From Streptomyces sp. NBC_01217 (GTDB lineage: Bacteria; Actinomycetota; Actinomycetes; Streptomycetales; Streptomycetaceae): a DNA stretch of 64,000 nt. The translations under genes and the position numbers were made by a program. The notes beneath the pieces are model-generated. The model was given only the letters and a program-made list of their open reading frames with translations. It ran no database searches and was not told the origin of the DNA. This document shows, piece after piece, positions 25,278-34,531 of this stretch. Where the stretch lies: positions 5,929,501-5,993,500 of the forward strand of contig NZ_CP108538.1 of the NCBI RefSeq assembly GCF_035994185.1, written 5' to 3'. Within the stretch, counting starts at the first letter, position 1, and each line of letters opens with the position of its first letter.

Positions 25278-27002
25278 ATGCGTCAACCGTCCGTCATATC
25301 GCGCCGCGTGGCAGCGGCCGCAGCAGTACTCGTCGTGGCTGCGGGTGCCGCGGCCTGCGGGCCCCAGGACAGCAAGGACAGCGGCGGTGACTCCGGCGCG
25401 GCGGGTACGCCCAAGAAGGGCGGCACACTCACCGTCCTCAACAGCAACCCGCAGAGCGACTTCGACCCCGCGCGGCTCTACACCTCCGGCGGCGGCAACG
25501 TCCCCTCCCTCGTCTTTCGCACCCTCACCACCCGCAACCGGGAGAGCGGCGCGGCCGGCGCGAAGGTCGTCCCCGACCTGGCGACCGACCTGGGCACGCC
25601 CAGCAAGAACGCCACCGTGTGGACGTACACCCTCAAGGACGGCCTGAAGTACGAGGACGGCACCGCGATCACGAGCGCCGACATCAAGTACGGCATTGAG
25701 CGCTCCTTCGCCGCCGAGCTCTCCGGCGGTGCGCCCTACCTGCGTGACTGGCTGATCGGCGGCGCCGACTACCAGGGTCCGTACAAGGACAAGAAGGGCC
25801 TCGACTCGATCGAGACGCCCGACGCGAAGACGATCGTCTTCCACCTCAACAAGCCGGAGGGCGAATTCCCCTTCCTGGCCACGCAGACCCAGACGACCCC
25901 GGTGCCCAAGGCCAAGGACACCGGCACCAAGTACGAGAACCACCCCATCTCCTCGGGGCCGTACAAGGTCGTCAAGAACGAGGGCGACGGCGAGCGCCTC
26001 GTCCTGGAGCGCAATACGCACTGGTCGGCCGCCACCGACGAGGAGCGCAAGGCCTATCCCGACCGGATCGACGTACGCTCCGGACTCGACTCCGCCGTCA
26101 TCAACCAGCGCCTCTCCGCGTCGCAGGGCGGGGACGCGGCCGCAGTCACCACCGACACCAACCTGGGCCCGGCCGAGCTCGCCAAGGTCAGCGGCGACAA
26201 GAAGCTCGCCGCCCGCGTCGGCACCGGCCACTTCGGCGAGACCATCTACCTCGCCTTCAACCCGAAGGTGAAGCCGTTCGACAACCCGAAGGTGCGCCAG
26301 GCGATCTCGTACGCCATCGACCGCTCCTCCGTCGTCAACGCGGCCGGCGGCTCCTCGCTCGCCGAGCCCGCCACCACCTTCCTGCCCGACCAGAAGTCGT
26401 TCGGCTACACCCCGTACGACCACTTCCCGGCCGGGAAGTCGGGCAACGCGGCCAAGGCCGAGGAACTGCTGAAGGAGGCCGGCTACCCCAAGGGGCTGAC
26501 CGTCACCTTCACGCACTCCAACGAGAAGAGCGACACAGCGAGCCCGGAGCTCGCCACCGCGCTCCAGGAAGCGCTGAAGAAGGCCGGCATCACCGTCAAG
26601 CTCCAGGGCCTGGAGAGCAACGACTACTCCGAGACGGTCCACAGCGTGAAGACCGAGCCCGGCTTCTTCGCCGCCAGCTGGGGCGCCGACTGGCCGTCCG
26701 GCGGTCCGTTCTTCGCACCGATCTTCGACGGACGCCAGATCGTCAAGGCCGGATACAACTTCAACTCCGCCCAGCTGGACGACCCCGCGGTCAACAAGGA
26801 GATCGACGAGATCAACAAGCTGACCGACCTGAGCACCGCCGCGCAGCGCTGGGGCGCGCTGGACAAGAAGGTCGGTGAGCAGGCGCTGACCGTGCCGCTG
26901 TTCCACCCGGTCTACAAGCGTCTGTACGGCGAGGCCATCAAGAACGTCGTCATCAGCGACTGGACCGGTGTGCTCGACATCTCGCAGGTCGCGGTCAAGT
27001 AA
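25278..27002 (+). CDS. Peptide ABC transporter substrate-binding lipoprotein
   Basis: Extracytoplasmic receptor of SBP family 5 (DppA/OppA type), 574 aa. Signal peptide with lipobox ending at C27 (GAAAC). The mature protein shows the family features GGTLTVLNSNPQSDFDP near the N-terminus, YTLKDGLKYEDGTAITSADIKYGIERSF, and the central VRQAISYAIDRSSVV. GAGAGG precedes the ATG at 25278. It heads an operon with two permeases and a double ATPase and is preceded by a Cys-Cys leader, so sulfur-containing peptides or a related solute are plausible cargo; this is inference only. Confidence 0.92.
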   Translation: MRQPSVISRRVAAAAAVLVVAAGAAACGPQDSKDSGGDSGAAGTPKKGGTLTVLNSNPQSDFDPARLYTSGGGNVPSLVFRTLTTRNRESGAAGAKVVPDLATDLGTPSKNATVWTYTLKDGLKYEDGTAITSADIKYGIERSFAAELSGGAPYLRDWLIGGADYQGPYKDKKGLDSIETPDAKTIVFHLNKPEGEFPFLATQTQTTPVPKAKDTGTKYENHPISSGPYKVVKNEGDGERLVLERNTHWSAATDEERKAYPDRIDVRSGLDSAVINQRLSASQGGDAAAVTTDTNLGPAELAKVSGDKKLAARVGTGHFGETIYLAFNPKVKPFDNPKVRQAISYAIDRSSVVNAAGGSSLAEPATTFLPDQKSFGYTPYDHFPAGKSGNAAKAEELLKEAGYPKGLTVTFTHSNEKSDTASPELATALQEALKKAGITVKLQGLESNDYSETVHSVKTEPGFFAASWGADWPSGGPFFAPIFDGRQIVKAGYNFNSAQLDDPAVNKEIDEINKLTDLSTAAQRWGALDKKVGEQALTVPLFHPVYKRLYGEAIKNVVISDWTGVLDISQVAVK

Positions 27003-27004
27003 CC

Positions 27005-28030
27005 ATGGCCGAAGCTCTGCTCGCCAAGGAGGCGGGGGCCGTTGCGGCCCCCGCCTCCGGGGCGCATCTGTTCTGGCGACGGCTGCGCGCCCGGCGCGCG
27101 GCCGTCGTGGCGGCCGTGGTCGTCGCCCTCCTCGTCCTGATCGCGCTCGCCGCGCCGCTGCTCGCGGGCATCGAGGGCCAGGACCCCACCACGTACCACC
27201 CGGACCTCGTCGACTCCGCCACGGGCGGGGTGCCGCTCGGCTCCTTCGGCGGGATCAGCGGCGAGCACTGGCTCGGTGTCGAACCGCTCACCGGGCGCGA
27301 TCTGTTCGCCCGTGTCGTCTACGGGGCACGGGTCTCGCTCGGCGTCGCGCTGGGCGCCACTCTGGTCCAGGTGATCACCGGGGTCGGCATCGGCCTCGCC
27401 GCCGGACTGGGCAACCGCTTCGTCGACCAGGCGCTCAGCCGGGTCACCGACGTCGTGGTCGCGCTGCCCCTCATGGTGATCGCGCTCGGCGCGCTCGCCG
27501 TCGTCCCTGCGGGCTTCCCGCGCCCGGTCCTGATCGCTGTGATCATCGGCCTGGTCGGCTGGGCAGGTACGTCCAGGGTCGTGCGCGCCCAGACGCTCGC
27601 GCTGAAATCGCTCGACCACGTCGCCGCCGCACGGCTCAGCGGCTGGAACTCCTGGCAGATCGCCAGGCGCGAGCTGCTGCCCGCACTGGCCGCGCCCGTC
27701 ATCACGTACGCCGTGCTGCTCTTCCCGGCCAATATCGTCATCGAAGCGGGCCTGTCCTTCCTCGGTGTCGGCATCAAGCCGCCCACTCCGTCCTGGGGAC
27801 AGATGCTCAGCGATGCCGACACCTGGTACCAGGCGGCGCCCACCTATCTGCTGATTCCCGCTCTCCTGCTCTTCGTCACGGTGCTGGCGCTGACCGTCCT
27901 CGGCGAGGGAGTACGCACCGCACTCGACCCGCGCGCCGAATCCCGGCTGCGGATCGGCACCGGACGCAAGAGCGCCGGCGGCGGACGCAGGAGCATCGGC
28001 ACCCGACGCAAGAAGGAGGCCGCCTCGTGA
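27005..28030 (+). CDS. Peptide ABC transporter permease (DppC/OppC type)
   Basis: A 341-aa inner-membrane permease of the OppBC family. An N-terminal helix near residues 30-52 (AAVVAAVVVALLVLIALAAPLLAG) is followed by five more; the cytoplasmic EAA-type loop lies around AARLSGWNSWQIARRELLP. The extracytoplasmic region has the OppC landmark SFGGISGEHWLGVEPLTGRDLFARVVYGARVSL. Its ATG is 2 nt after the receptor's stop and its stop overlaps the next start (GTGA). The 20 C-terminal residues are Arg/Lys-rich repeats (GRKSAGGGRRS, GTRRKKEA). Confidence 0.92.
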   Translation: MAEALLAKEAGAVAAPASGAHLFWRRLRARRAAVVAAVVVALLVLIALAAPLLAGIEGQDPTTYHPDLVDSATGGVPLGSFGGISGEHWLGVEPLTGRDLFARVVYGARVSLGVALGATLVQVITGVGIGLAAGLGNRFVDQALSRVTDVVVALPLMVIALGALAVVPAGFPRPVLIAVIIGLVGWAGTSRVVRAQTLALKSLDHVAAARLSGWNSWQIARRELLPALAAPVITYAVLLFPANIVIEAGLSFLGVGIKPPTPSWGQMLSDADTWYQAAPTYLLIPALLLFVTVLALTVLGEGVRTALDPRAESRLRIGTGRKSAGGGRRSIGTRRKKEAAS

Positions 28031-29016
28031 AGTGGTTCCTGCTCAGGCGCCTCGGCGGGGCGCTCTTCGTGCTGCTCGCGCTCAGCCTCGTCGTCTACGC
28101 GGCCTTCTACGTCGCCCCCGGCAACGTCGCACAGATCGCCTGCGGCCCGCGCTGCTCGCCCGCACAGGTGGCACAGGTCAGCGAACAGCTGCACCTGGGC
28201 GACCCGTTGTACCTGCAGTACGCGCACTTCCTCCAGGCGCTCTTCGTCGGGCGCGACTACTCGACCGGCACCGGCGTACTGCACTGCCAGGCCCCCTGCC
28301 TGGGGCTCTCGTACCAGAGTGACCAGCAGGTCACCGAGCTGATCATGGCCAAGCTCCCGGCCACCGCCTCGCTCGCCGTCGGCGGCTTCGCCCTGTCGAT
28401 CCTGCTCGGCGTCGGCACGGGGCTGCTCTCGGTGTGGCGGCGCGGCCGGCCGACCGAGCGCATCCTCACCGCGGTCACCCTGGCCGGCGTGGCCACGCCG
28501 GTCTTCGTCAGCGGTCTGCTGCTGATCATCATCCTGGTCACGGCGCTCCAGATCCTGCCGTTCCCGGACTATGTGCCACTGACCGACGACCCGGAGCAGT
28601 GGGCCTGGAACCTGCTGCTGCCCTGGGTCACGCTGGCGCTGGTGTCCTCGGCCACGTACGCCCGGATGACCCGGTCCTCGATGCTGGAGACCCTGGCCGA
28701 GGACCATGTGCGCACCTTCAGGGCGTACGGGGTCGGTGAACGGGCGCTCGTGGGGCGGCACGCGCTGCGCGGTGCGCTGGCGCCGGTGATCGCGCTCGGC
28801 GCACTGGACATCGGCTCGATGTTCGGCGGTGCCGTGCTCACCGAATCGCTCTTCGGGATTCCGGGGGTCGGCCGCGAACTCGTCGACGCCGTGAAGAACG
28901 TGGACCTTCCGGTGGTCGTCGGTCTGGTGCTCGTCACCGGATTCTTCGTCGTCCTTGCCAATGCCGTCGCGGACATTCTCCAGGCGATGGCCGACCGACG
29001 GGTGGTGCTGGCATGA
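28027..29016 (+). CDS. Peptide ABC transporter permease (DppB/OppB type)
   Basis: A 329-aa OppB-type permease starting MKWFLLRRLGGALFVLLALSL, six helices, with the EAA-loop around FRAYGVGERALVGRHALRGALAP. The large first extracytoplasmic loop has four cysteines (IACGPRC and LHCQAPC), unusual for the family and possibly disulfide-bonded. The GTG start overlaps the preceding stop and the ATGA at its end overlaps the ATPase start, so translation is coupled throughout the operon. Pairs with the DppC-type subunit to form the channel. Confidence 0.92.
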   Translation: MKWFLLRRLGGALFVLLALSLVVYAAFYVAPGNVAQIACGPRCSPAQVAQVSEQLHLGDPLYLQYAHFLQALFVGRDYSTGTGVLHCQAPCLGLSYQSDQQVTELIMAKLPATASLAVGGFALSILLGVGTGLLSVWRRGRPTERILTAVTLAGVATPVFVSGLLLIIILVTALQILPFPDYVPLTDDPEQWAWNLLLPWVTLALVSSATYARMTRSSMLETLAEDHVRTFRAYGVGERALVGRHALRGALAPVIALGALDIGSMFGGAVLTESLFGIPGVGRELVDAVKNVDLPVVVGLVLVTGFFVVLANAVADILQAMADRRVVLA

Positions 29017-30623
29017 GCCTGGTCGAAGTCTCCGATCTCTCGATCGCGTTCGGCGATGTACGGGCGGTGCGGCAGCTGTCGTTCTCGCTGGAGGCCGGCG
29101 GCGCACTCGGCGTCGTCGGTGAGTCCGGCTCCGGCAAGAGCGCGTCGGCGTACGCCCTGCTCGGACTGCACCGGGGGACCGGGGCCGAGGTCGGCGGCTC
29201 GATCAGGGTCGCGGGGGTCGACGTGAACGCGGCGGACGACGCGGAGCTGCGGTCCCTGCGGGGCGCGAAGGCCGCGATGGTCTTCCAGGACCCGCTGTCC
29301 TCGCTGGACCCGTACTACGCGGTGGGCGACCAGATCGCCCAGGTGTACCGGGTCCACAACCGGGTCTCCCGGCGGGCGGCGCGGGCCCGGGCCGTCGAGG
29401 TGCTGGACCGGGTCGGGATTCCCGACGCGGTACGGCGCTCCCGGTCGCGGCCGCACGAGTTCTCCGGCGGGATGCGGCAGCGGGCGCTGATCGCGATGGC
29501 CCTGGCCTGCGAGCCCCAGCTGCTGATCGCCGACGAGCCGACCACCGCCCTGGACGTCACCGTCCAGGCCCAGATCCTGGACCTGCTGCACAGTCTGCGG
29601 CGCGAGACGGGCATGGGTCTGCTGCTGGTCACGCACGACGTGGGCGTGGCGGCCGAATCGGTCGACGAGGTGCTGGTCATGCAGGCGGGGCGGGCGGTGG
29701 AACGGGGGCCGGTGGGCGAGCTGCTCGTGGCGCCGCGCGAGCCGTACACCCAGGCGCTGCTGGCGGCGGTGCCACGCATTTCGGCCGGTACGGCGGCCCC
29801 GGACCGGGATCCGGGGCGGAGCCGCGGTGCCGAAGGCGAAACGCCTCTCGACGGCGAGCCGCTGGTCGAAGCCGTCGATGTCCGGCAGGTGTTCGGCCGC
29901 GGCAAGTCCGCCCTCGCCGCAGTCGACGGCGTCTCCCTCACCGTCCGCCGCGGCGAGACCCTCGGCATCGTCGGCGAGAGCGGCAGTGGCAAGACCACCC
30001 TCGGGCGGATGCTCGTCGGACTGCTGGAGCCCACCTCCGGGCAGCTCACCCGCCGGGCCCGGGTGCAGATGGTCTTCCAGGACCCCGTCTCCTCCCTCAA
30101 CCCGCGCCGCTCGATCGGCGAATCGGTCGCCGACCCGCTGCGGGCGTCCGGGGAGCGCGACGAGAGTGTGATCCGGGCACGGGTACGGGATCTGCTCAAG
30201 CGGGTCGGACTCGACCCCGAGCAGTACGACCGCTACCCGCACGAGTTCAGCGGCGGACAGCGCCAGCGCGTCGGGATCGCACGGGCACTGGCCGCCGAGC
30301 CGGAACTGATCGTCTGCGACGAGGCCGTCTCCGCGCTCGATGTGACGACCCAGGCCCAGGTGACCGCGCTGCTGGCGCAGTTGCAGCGGGAGCTGGGGCT
30401 GGCCCTGGTCTTCATCGCGCACGACCTCGCCGTCGTACGGCAGGTCAGCGACCGGGTCGCCGTCATGCGACAGGGCCGGATCGTCGAGGAGGGCGAGGTG
30501 GACCGGGTGTACGAAGACCCCCGCGACCCGTACACCAAGCAGCTCCTGGCGGCCGTTCCCGCGCTTGATCCGGCGCTCGCGGCGGTGCGCCGCGCGGCCC
30601 GCAAGGAGCTGGCCGCTGCCTGA
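29013..30623 (+). CDS. Fused double ATPase of peptide ABC transporter (DppD-DppF)
   Basis: A 536-aa protein with two complete nucleotide-binding domains. The first has Walker [11 protein letters not shown] (near residue 35), signature [12 protein letters not shown] and Walker B LLIADEPT; the second has Walker [11 protein letters not shown] (near 320), signature [12 protein letters not shown] and Walker [14 protein letters not shown]. Each half ends with the oligopeptide-type element ([12 protein letters not shown] and [16 protein letters not shown]). Fusion of DppD and DppF into one chain is common in actinobacteria. Last gene of the operon; a perfect terminator follows. Confidence 0.94.
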   Translation: MSLVEVSDLSIAFGDVRAVRQLSFSLEAGGALGVVGESGSGKSASAYALLGLHRGTGAEVGGSIRVAGVDVNAADDAELRSLRGAKAAMVFQDPLSSLDPYYAVGDQIAQVYRVHNRVSRRAARARAVEVLDRVGIPDAVRRSRSRPHEFSGGMRQRALIAMALACEPQLLIADEPTTALDVTVQAQILDLLHSLRRETGMGLLLVTHDVGVAAESVDEVLVMQAGRAVERGPVGELLVAPREPYTQALLAAVPRISAGTAAPDRDPGRSRGAEGETPLDGEPLVEAVDVRQVFGRGKSALAAVDGVSLTVRRGETLGIVGESGSGKTTLGRMLVGLLEPTSGQLTRRARVQMVFQDPVSSLNPRRSIGESVADPLRASGERDESVIRARVRDLLKRVGLDPEQYDRYPHEFSGGQRQRVGIARALAAEPELIVCDEAVSALDVTTQAQVTALLAQLQRELGLALVFIAHDLAVVRQVSDRVAVMRQGRIVEEGEVDRVYEDPRDPYTKQLLAAVPALDPALAAVRRAARKELAAA

Positions 30624-30698
30624 CCCTGCGTAACCGGGCCTTCCCTTAGCGCGACAGAACGCGATCGGGACGGGAAAGTTACGACGGTTCACCCCTTT

Positions 30699-30734
30699 CG
30701 GTGGTGCGACGGACAACCGTCCGTCGCACCACCG
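30699..30734 (+). terminator. Terminator after ABC transporter operon
   Basis: A perfect 16-bp stem (CGGTGGTGCGACGGAC with its complement), loop AACC, about 75 nt after the ATPase stop. There is no U-tract, but the stem is exceptionally stable. Confidence 0.75.
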
Positions 30735-30813
30735 GCGTATCCGCTTACGGTCGTCCCGCTGTGAGTCGTCGTTCCAACGGCGGCCGCCCACAAGGGAGAT
30801 CGGGGGTGCACTC

Positions 30814-32685
30814 GTGCGGATCGGACTCCTCACCGACGGTGGTTATCCGTATGCGACCGGTGAGTCCAGACTCTGGTGCGACCGTCTGGTGCGCGGACTC
30901 GCGCAGCACGAGTTCGATCTCTTCGCGCTCAGCCGCTCCGCCGAACAGGAGGCGCAGGGCTGGGTCCAGCTCCCGGAGCAGGTCAGCCGGGTGCGGACGG
31001 CGCCGCTGTGGACGGCCGACGAGGACGTCCTGGGCACCCACGCCCCCAAGGGGCTGCTGGCCAGGATGGTGACGGGCGGGGGCGGGCGCTCCTACGGACG
31101 GCGCGAACGGCAGCGCTTCGCGGCGCACTTCACGGCTCTGGCGACCTCGGTCTGCGCAGGGGGCCCGGCGAGCGGCGAGGACGACACCGCGGGGGCGGGT
31201 GAGAGCGCGGTCGGGGGCGCGAGTGGGGGCGCGGGCTTCGGCGGCCGGAGCGAAGAGGGGCGTACGGGCAGTTCAGCCGCCGGTGTCGCGGACGCGCAGT
31301 TCACGGAGGGCCTGTACGGACTCGCCGAACTGGCCCGCGAACACGGGGGGCTTCCCGCGGCGCTCCGCTCCGAAACCGCCGTACGCGTACTCGAAGCCGC
31401 CTGCCGTGCCCCGGGCACCGGGCGTACGGTCCAGAGCGCCACCGTCCCCGACTTCCTGGCCTTCGCCCGGGAGCTCGACCGGGTGCTGCGCCCGCTCTCC
31501 CTCGACTGGTACGACGAGGAGAGCCTCGGCGCGGTCGACCTCTGCCACGCCACGTCCGGCGGGGCCGCGGCCTTGCCGGGACTGCTGGCCAAACGCTTCT
31601 TCGGGGTGCCGCTGCTGGTCACCGAGCACGGTGTGCAGCTGCGGGCGCACTACCTCTCCGCGACCGGCACCCCCCTGAGTGCGCCGGTACGCGCCCTGCT
31701 CGCCAACTTCCACGGCCGGCTCGCCACCGAGGTGTACCGGCAGGCCGCGCTCATCACCCCCGGCAACACCCACGCCCGCCGCTGGCAGGAACGGTGCGGC
31801 GCCGAACGCGAGAAGCTGCGCACCGTCCACCCCGGCATGGAGTCCGGCCGGTTCACGGCGCTGGGGGAGAGCGGCGACAGCGGTCCCGACGACACGCTGG
31901 TCTGGGTCGGCCGGATCGAGCCCGCCAAGGACCTGATCGCACTGCTGCACGCCTTCGCCGAGGTGCGGAAGGCCGAACCGGACACCCGGCTGCGGATCAT
32001 CGGCGCTCCGGCACAGGGCCCGGAGGGCGCCACCTATCTCGCCCACTGCCGGGCGCTCGCCGCCCAGCTGTTCCCCGACGAGGCCACGGACGCACACGCC
32101 GTCGGCGACAACCCGGTCTCCTTCGAGGACATCGGCGGGGCCGAGGTGCCGGATCTGTCGGAGGCCTATGCGGCGGGCGGGGTCGTCGTCCTGTCCAGCG
32201 TGGTCGAGGGCTTCCCCATCAGCCTGGTCGAGGCGATGTTCTGCGGCCGGGCCACGGTGTCGACGGATGTCGGCGCGGTGGTCGAAGTCATCGGCGGTAC
32301 CGGACTCGTGGTGCCCCCGCGCAATCCCCGGGCGCTCGCAGATGCCTGCCTGGCGCTGCTGCGCGACCCCGAGCGCCGCGCACGGCTCGGAGCGGCGGCG
32401 CGCGCCCGCGCGCTCGAACTCTTCACCGTCGAACAGAACCTCGCGGCATTTCGCGGCATCTACCTGGAACTGATCTCGCACGCCCCGGTGCGCAGGGAGG
32501 CCGACGAGGTGAACGCCGACGGCGGACCGCGCCCGTTCGCCACCCCGCCCGAGGCGCATGTTTTGGGCCCGTGGACGGCCTCGGACCCCGCCCGGCCGGG
32601 CGCGCCCGGCCGCACACCCAGCTGGGCCGCCGGGTCGCGGCCCGTCTGCGCGGGAGCGCGGGGAGCGGGTGGCGGCGATGTGTGA
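30814..32685 (+). CDS. PelF-like GT4 glycosyltransferase (DUF3492)
   Basis: A 623-aa cytoplasmic glycosyltransferase. The N-terminus MRIGLLTDGGYPYATGESRLWCDRLVRGL is the DUF3492 signature of PelF, the UDP-sugar transferase of Pel exopolysaccharide synthesis. The C-terminal GT4 domain has LVWVGRIEPAKDLIALLHAF and the donor-site motif VVEGFPISLVEAMFCG (E-x7-E). An Ala/Gly-rich insertion (about residues 110-155) and a Pro-rich disordered tail are lineage-specific. GTG at 30814 follows GGGGGTG. First of four co-directional genes with a membrane protein, a sugar epimerase and a spherulin-4-like protein. Donor sugar unknown. Confidence 0.88.
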   Translation: MRIGLLTDGGYPYATGESRLWCDRLVRGLAQHEFDLFALSRSAEQEAQGWVQLPEQVSRVRTAPLWTADEDVLGTHAPKGLLARMVTGGGGRSYGRRERQRFAAHFTALATSVCAGGPASGEDDTAGAGESAVGGASGGAGFGGRSEEGRTGSSAAGVADAQFTEGLYGLAELAREHGGLPAALRSETAVRVLEAACRAPGTGRTVQSATVPDFLAFARELDRVLRPLSLDWYDEESLGAVDLCHATSGGAAALPGLLAKRFFGVPLLVTEHGVQLRAHYLSATGTPLSAPVRALLANFHGRLATEVYRQAALITPGNTHARRWQERCGAEREKLRTVHPGMESGRFTALGESGDSGPDDTLVWVGRIEPAKDLIALLHAFAEVRKAEPDTRLRIIGAPAQGPEGATYLAHCRALAAQLFPDEATDAHAVGDNPVSFEDIGGAEVPDLSEAYAAGGVVVLSSVVEGFPISLVEAMFCGRATVSTDVGAVVEVIGGTGLVVPPRNPRALADACLALLRDPERRARLGAAARARALELFTVEQNLAAFRGIYLELISHAPVRREADEVNADGGPRPFATPPEAHVLGPWTASDPARPGAPGRTPSWAAGSRPVCAGARGAGGGDV

Positions 32686-32770
32686 ACAGGAACGCGGGAC
32701 GGCCGGGCCGGGCCGCGGCGGCGGGCGCGGACGGTCCGACGCAGTCGGCGACGATCACGGAGGAATCAGC

Positions 32771-34348
32771 ATGGCCCGCCCGACCGAGGTGTCCGACGCC
32801 CCCGCCACACCGCCCCCCGGCGGAAGCTGGGACCACCGCTCCCGGGCCCTGGTCTCCGAGACGCCGGCCGCGGAGATGTCGCAGCCGATCTGGGGCGTCC
32901 CGGACGAGGCGCCCCGGGACGGGGCTGCCAGGAACGAGGTTGTCCGGAACGAGGTTGTCCGGGACGAGGCCTCTCGCAACGAGGGCTCCCGGAACGAGAC
33001 TTCTCGGGCCGTCGAGGCCGGTGACGTAAAGGCGACCGGGACCGCTCCCGACGCCGATCCCGATCCCGCACCGAAGACCACCACCGAGAAGGCCACTGCA
33101 GGACAGGCCGCGGCAACCCCCACCGTGGAGAGCGCCGCCGCAGCGCAGCCCGCCGCAGAGAGTGCCGTCGCCGAACGGGCCGCCGCGGCCCGGGAGGTGA
33201 ACCCTCGTGCTCCCGAGATCGCGCGGGCCGCCCCCGTGCGCAGGCTCGGCGCCTCGCGTCGTGGGCCCGCCGATCCTGTGAAGTCGCTGATGCACCGGCA
33301 CCGCGAGCTGTGCGAACGGGCCGTCGATCCGCTGGAGATCGCCGCCGGGCTCGAAGCCCACGGCGTCACCGACCGCGCCGCCGCACGCTACCGGCACCGG
33401 GATGTCTTCTCGCTCGCCGAGGAGCTCTTCGCCCGGGTACCCGGCGTGGCGGGGGAGCCCGCAACAGCGCTCCGTGCGCCGGAGCGTGACACCGAGACGC
33501 GCGCCGCATGGTCGCTCCGCGCCCTTGTGCCGGGCGCCGCCTGCATCGCGACCGCCGGGGCTCTGAGGCTCACCGAGGGGGTGCTCGGCGGCCAGGGACG
33601 GCTTGCGATCGCCCTCGCCGGAGCGTTCGTCGCGCTCATCGGACTCACCCTCAGCCTGCGCAGCGGCCCCCTGCACGCCGAGGGCCGCTCCGTGGGCACG
33701 GCCCATGTGTACGGCTGCTGGCTCCTCGGCTATGTCCTGTACGGCGACGCGCTGCTCGACCAGGTGCTCAGCGGCGGCCCCGAAGGCCCCTGGACGCTCA
33801 CCCCCGCCCCGCTGCTCGGGCTGGCCCTCTCCGTCGCCCCGGCAGCCTGGTGCGCCCACCTCTTCTCCGTACACGCCCACCGCAAACTCATCGGCAGCCG
33901 TGCACTGGAGGAGTTCGCCGCGGGCGTGCGCCCCCTGCTCTTCGGGGCCGTCGCACTCCATCTGTGCGTCCTCGCCGCGCTGCTGTACATCGCGCAGCTG
34001 GGATACGGGGGCGGCGGCCCCTTCGTCGGGGCGGCGGCGCTCGGTGTGCTGCTCCTGCTGGCCCGGCTGCTGACCGTGCACGGCTTCCCCGAGCCCGCGG
34101 CCGCCGGACTCGCCGCCGCCTGCGCCCTCGAAGCGCTGGCACCCGCCCTGGTCCTGGCCGGGCGGCTGCCCGGTCTGCACTTCCTCGCCCGCCCCGTCGA
34201 CGTCCTCGTCGCGGCGGCCGGCACCGGAGCCGTATCCGCCGTCGCCTGCGGCGCAGCCGCGCTCGGGCTGCTGACCACCGCCACCGTCGCCCTCTCCCGG
34301 GCATCCGCCCACACCACACCCGGCGACGAAACCCGCTCCACCGCGTAA
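32771..34348 (+). CDS. Polytopic membrane protein of polysaccharide cluster
   Basis: A 525-aa protein with about 165 disordered N-terminal residues, including five 5-residue repeats, a conserved cytoplasmic segment (HRHRELCERAVDPLEIAAGLEAHGV, and YRHRDVFSLAEELFARV), then around nine to ten hydrophobic helices (residues 240-510). I cannot match it to a named family. Its place after a PelF-like transferase suggests a polymer-export or polymerisation role like PelG, but that is inference; it is shorter than PelG. The ATG at 32771 is set by GGAGG 7 nt upstream. Upstream in-frame codons lack support. Confidence 0.78.
   Translation: MARPTEVSDAPATPPPGGSWDHRSRALVSETPAAEMSQPIWGVPDEAPRDGAARNEVVRNEVVRDEASRNEGSRNETSRAVEAGDVKATGTAPDADPDPAPKTTTEKATAGQAAATPTVESAAAAQPAAESAVAERAAAAREVNPRAPEIARAAPVRRLGASRRGPADPVKSLMHRHRELCERAVDPLEIAAGLEAHGVTDRAAARYRHRDVFSLAEELFARVPGVAGEPATALRAPERDTETRAAWSLRALVPGAACIATAGALRLTEGVLGGQGRLAIALAGAFVALIGLTLSLRSGPLHAEGRSVGTAHVYGCWLLGYVLYGDALLDQVLSGGPEGPWTLTPAPLLGLALSVAPAAWCAHLFSVHAHRKLIGSRALEEFAAGVRPLLFGAVALHLCVLAALLYIAQLGYGGGGPFVGAAALGVLLLLARLLTVHGFPEPAAAGLAAACALEALAPALVLAGRLPGLHFLARPVDVLVAAAGTGAVSAVACGAAALGLLTTATVALSRASAHTTPGDETRSTA
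32931..33005 (+). repeat. Five 15-bp tandem repeats inside membrane-protein gene
   Basis: Five consecutive 15-bp units, the first two identical (GGAACGAGGTTGTCC) and the others diverged, encode RNEVV-RNEVV-RDEAS-RNEGS-RNETS. The in-frame unit length allows copy-number change without frameshift. Confidence 0.85.
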
Positions 34349-34471
34349 CCCGCGCGACCGAAGCCGCACCATCGCGGCCCGCACATACGAACCACCCGCA
34401 CACCCCCGCGGAGCCGACGCCGCGGGTCCTCGCCCCGTACCGCACCACACTTCCTCAAGGAGACACCGGAC

Positions 34472-34531
34472 ATGACCCCCCAATCCCCCGCACCGGCAGC
34501 CCGCCGTCGGCACCGAGGGGGCGCGCGATGA
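34472..34531 (+). CDS. 19-codon coupling ORF upstream of epimerase
   Basis: A tiny ORF (MTPQSPAPAARRRHRGGAR) starts with ATG 9 nt after a perfect AAGGAG and ends with TGA overlapping the ATG of the epimerase gene (ATGA). The epimerase itself has no good ribosome site, so ribosomes most likely reach it by finishing this ORF. The peptide is Pro/Arg-rich with no recognisable function. Confidence 0.45.
   Translation: MTPQSPAPAARRRHRGGAR

Noticed and set aside
28569..30833. 754-codon minus-strand open frame opposite the ABC ATPase
   Set aside because: Antisense artefact of high GC; the plus strand has two complete ABC ATPase domains.
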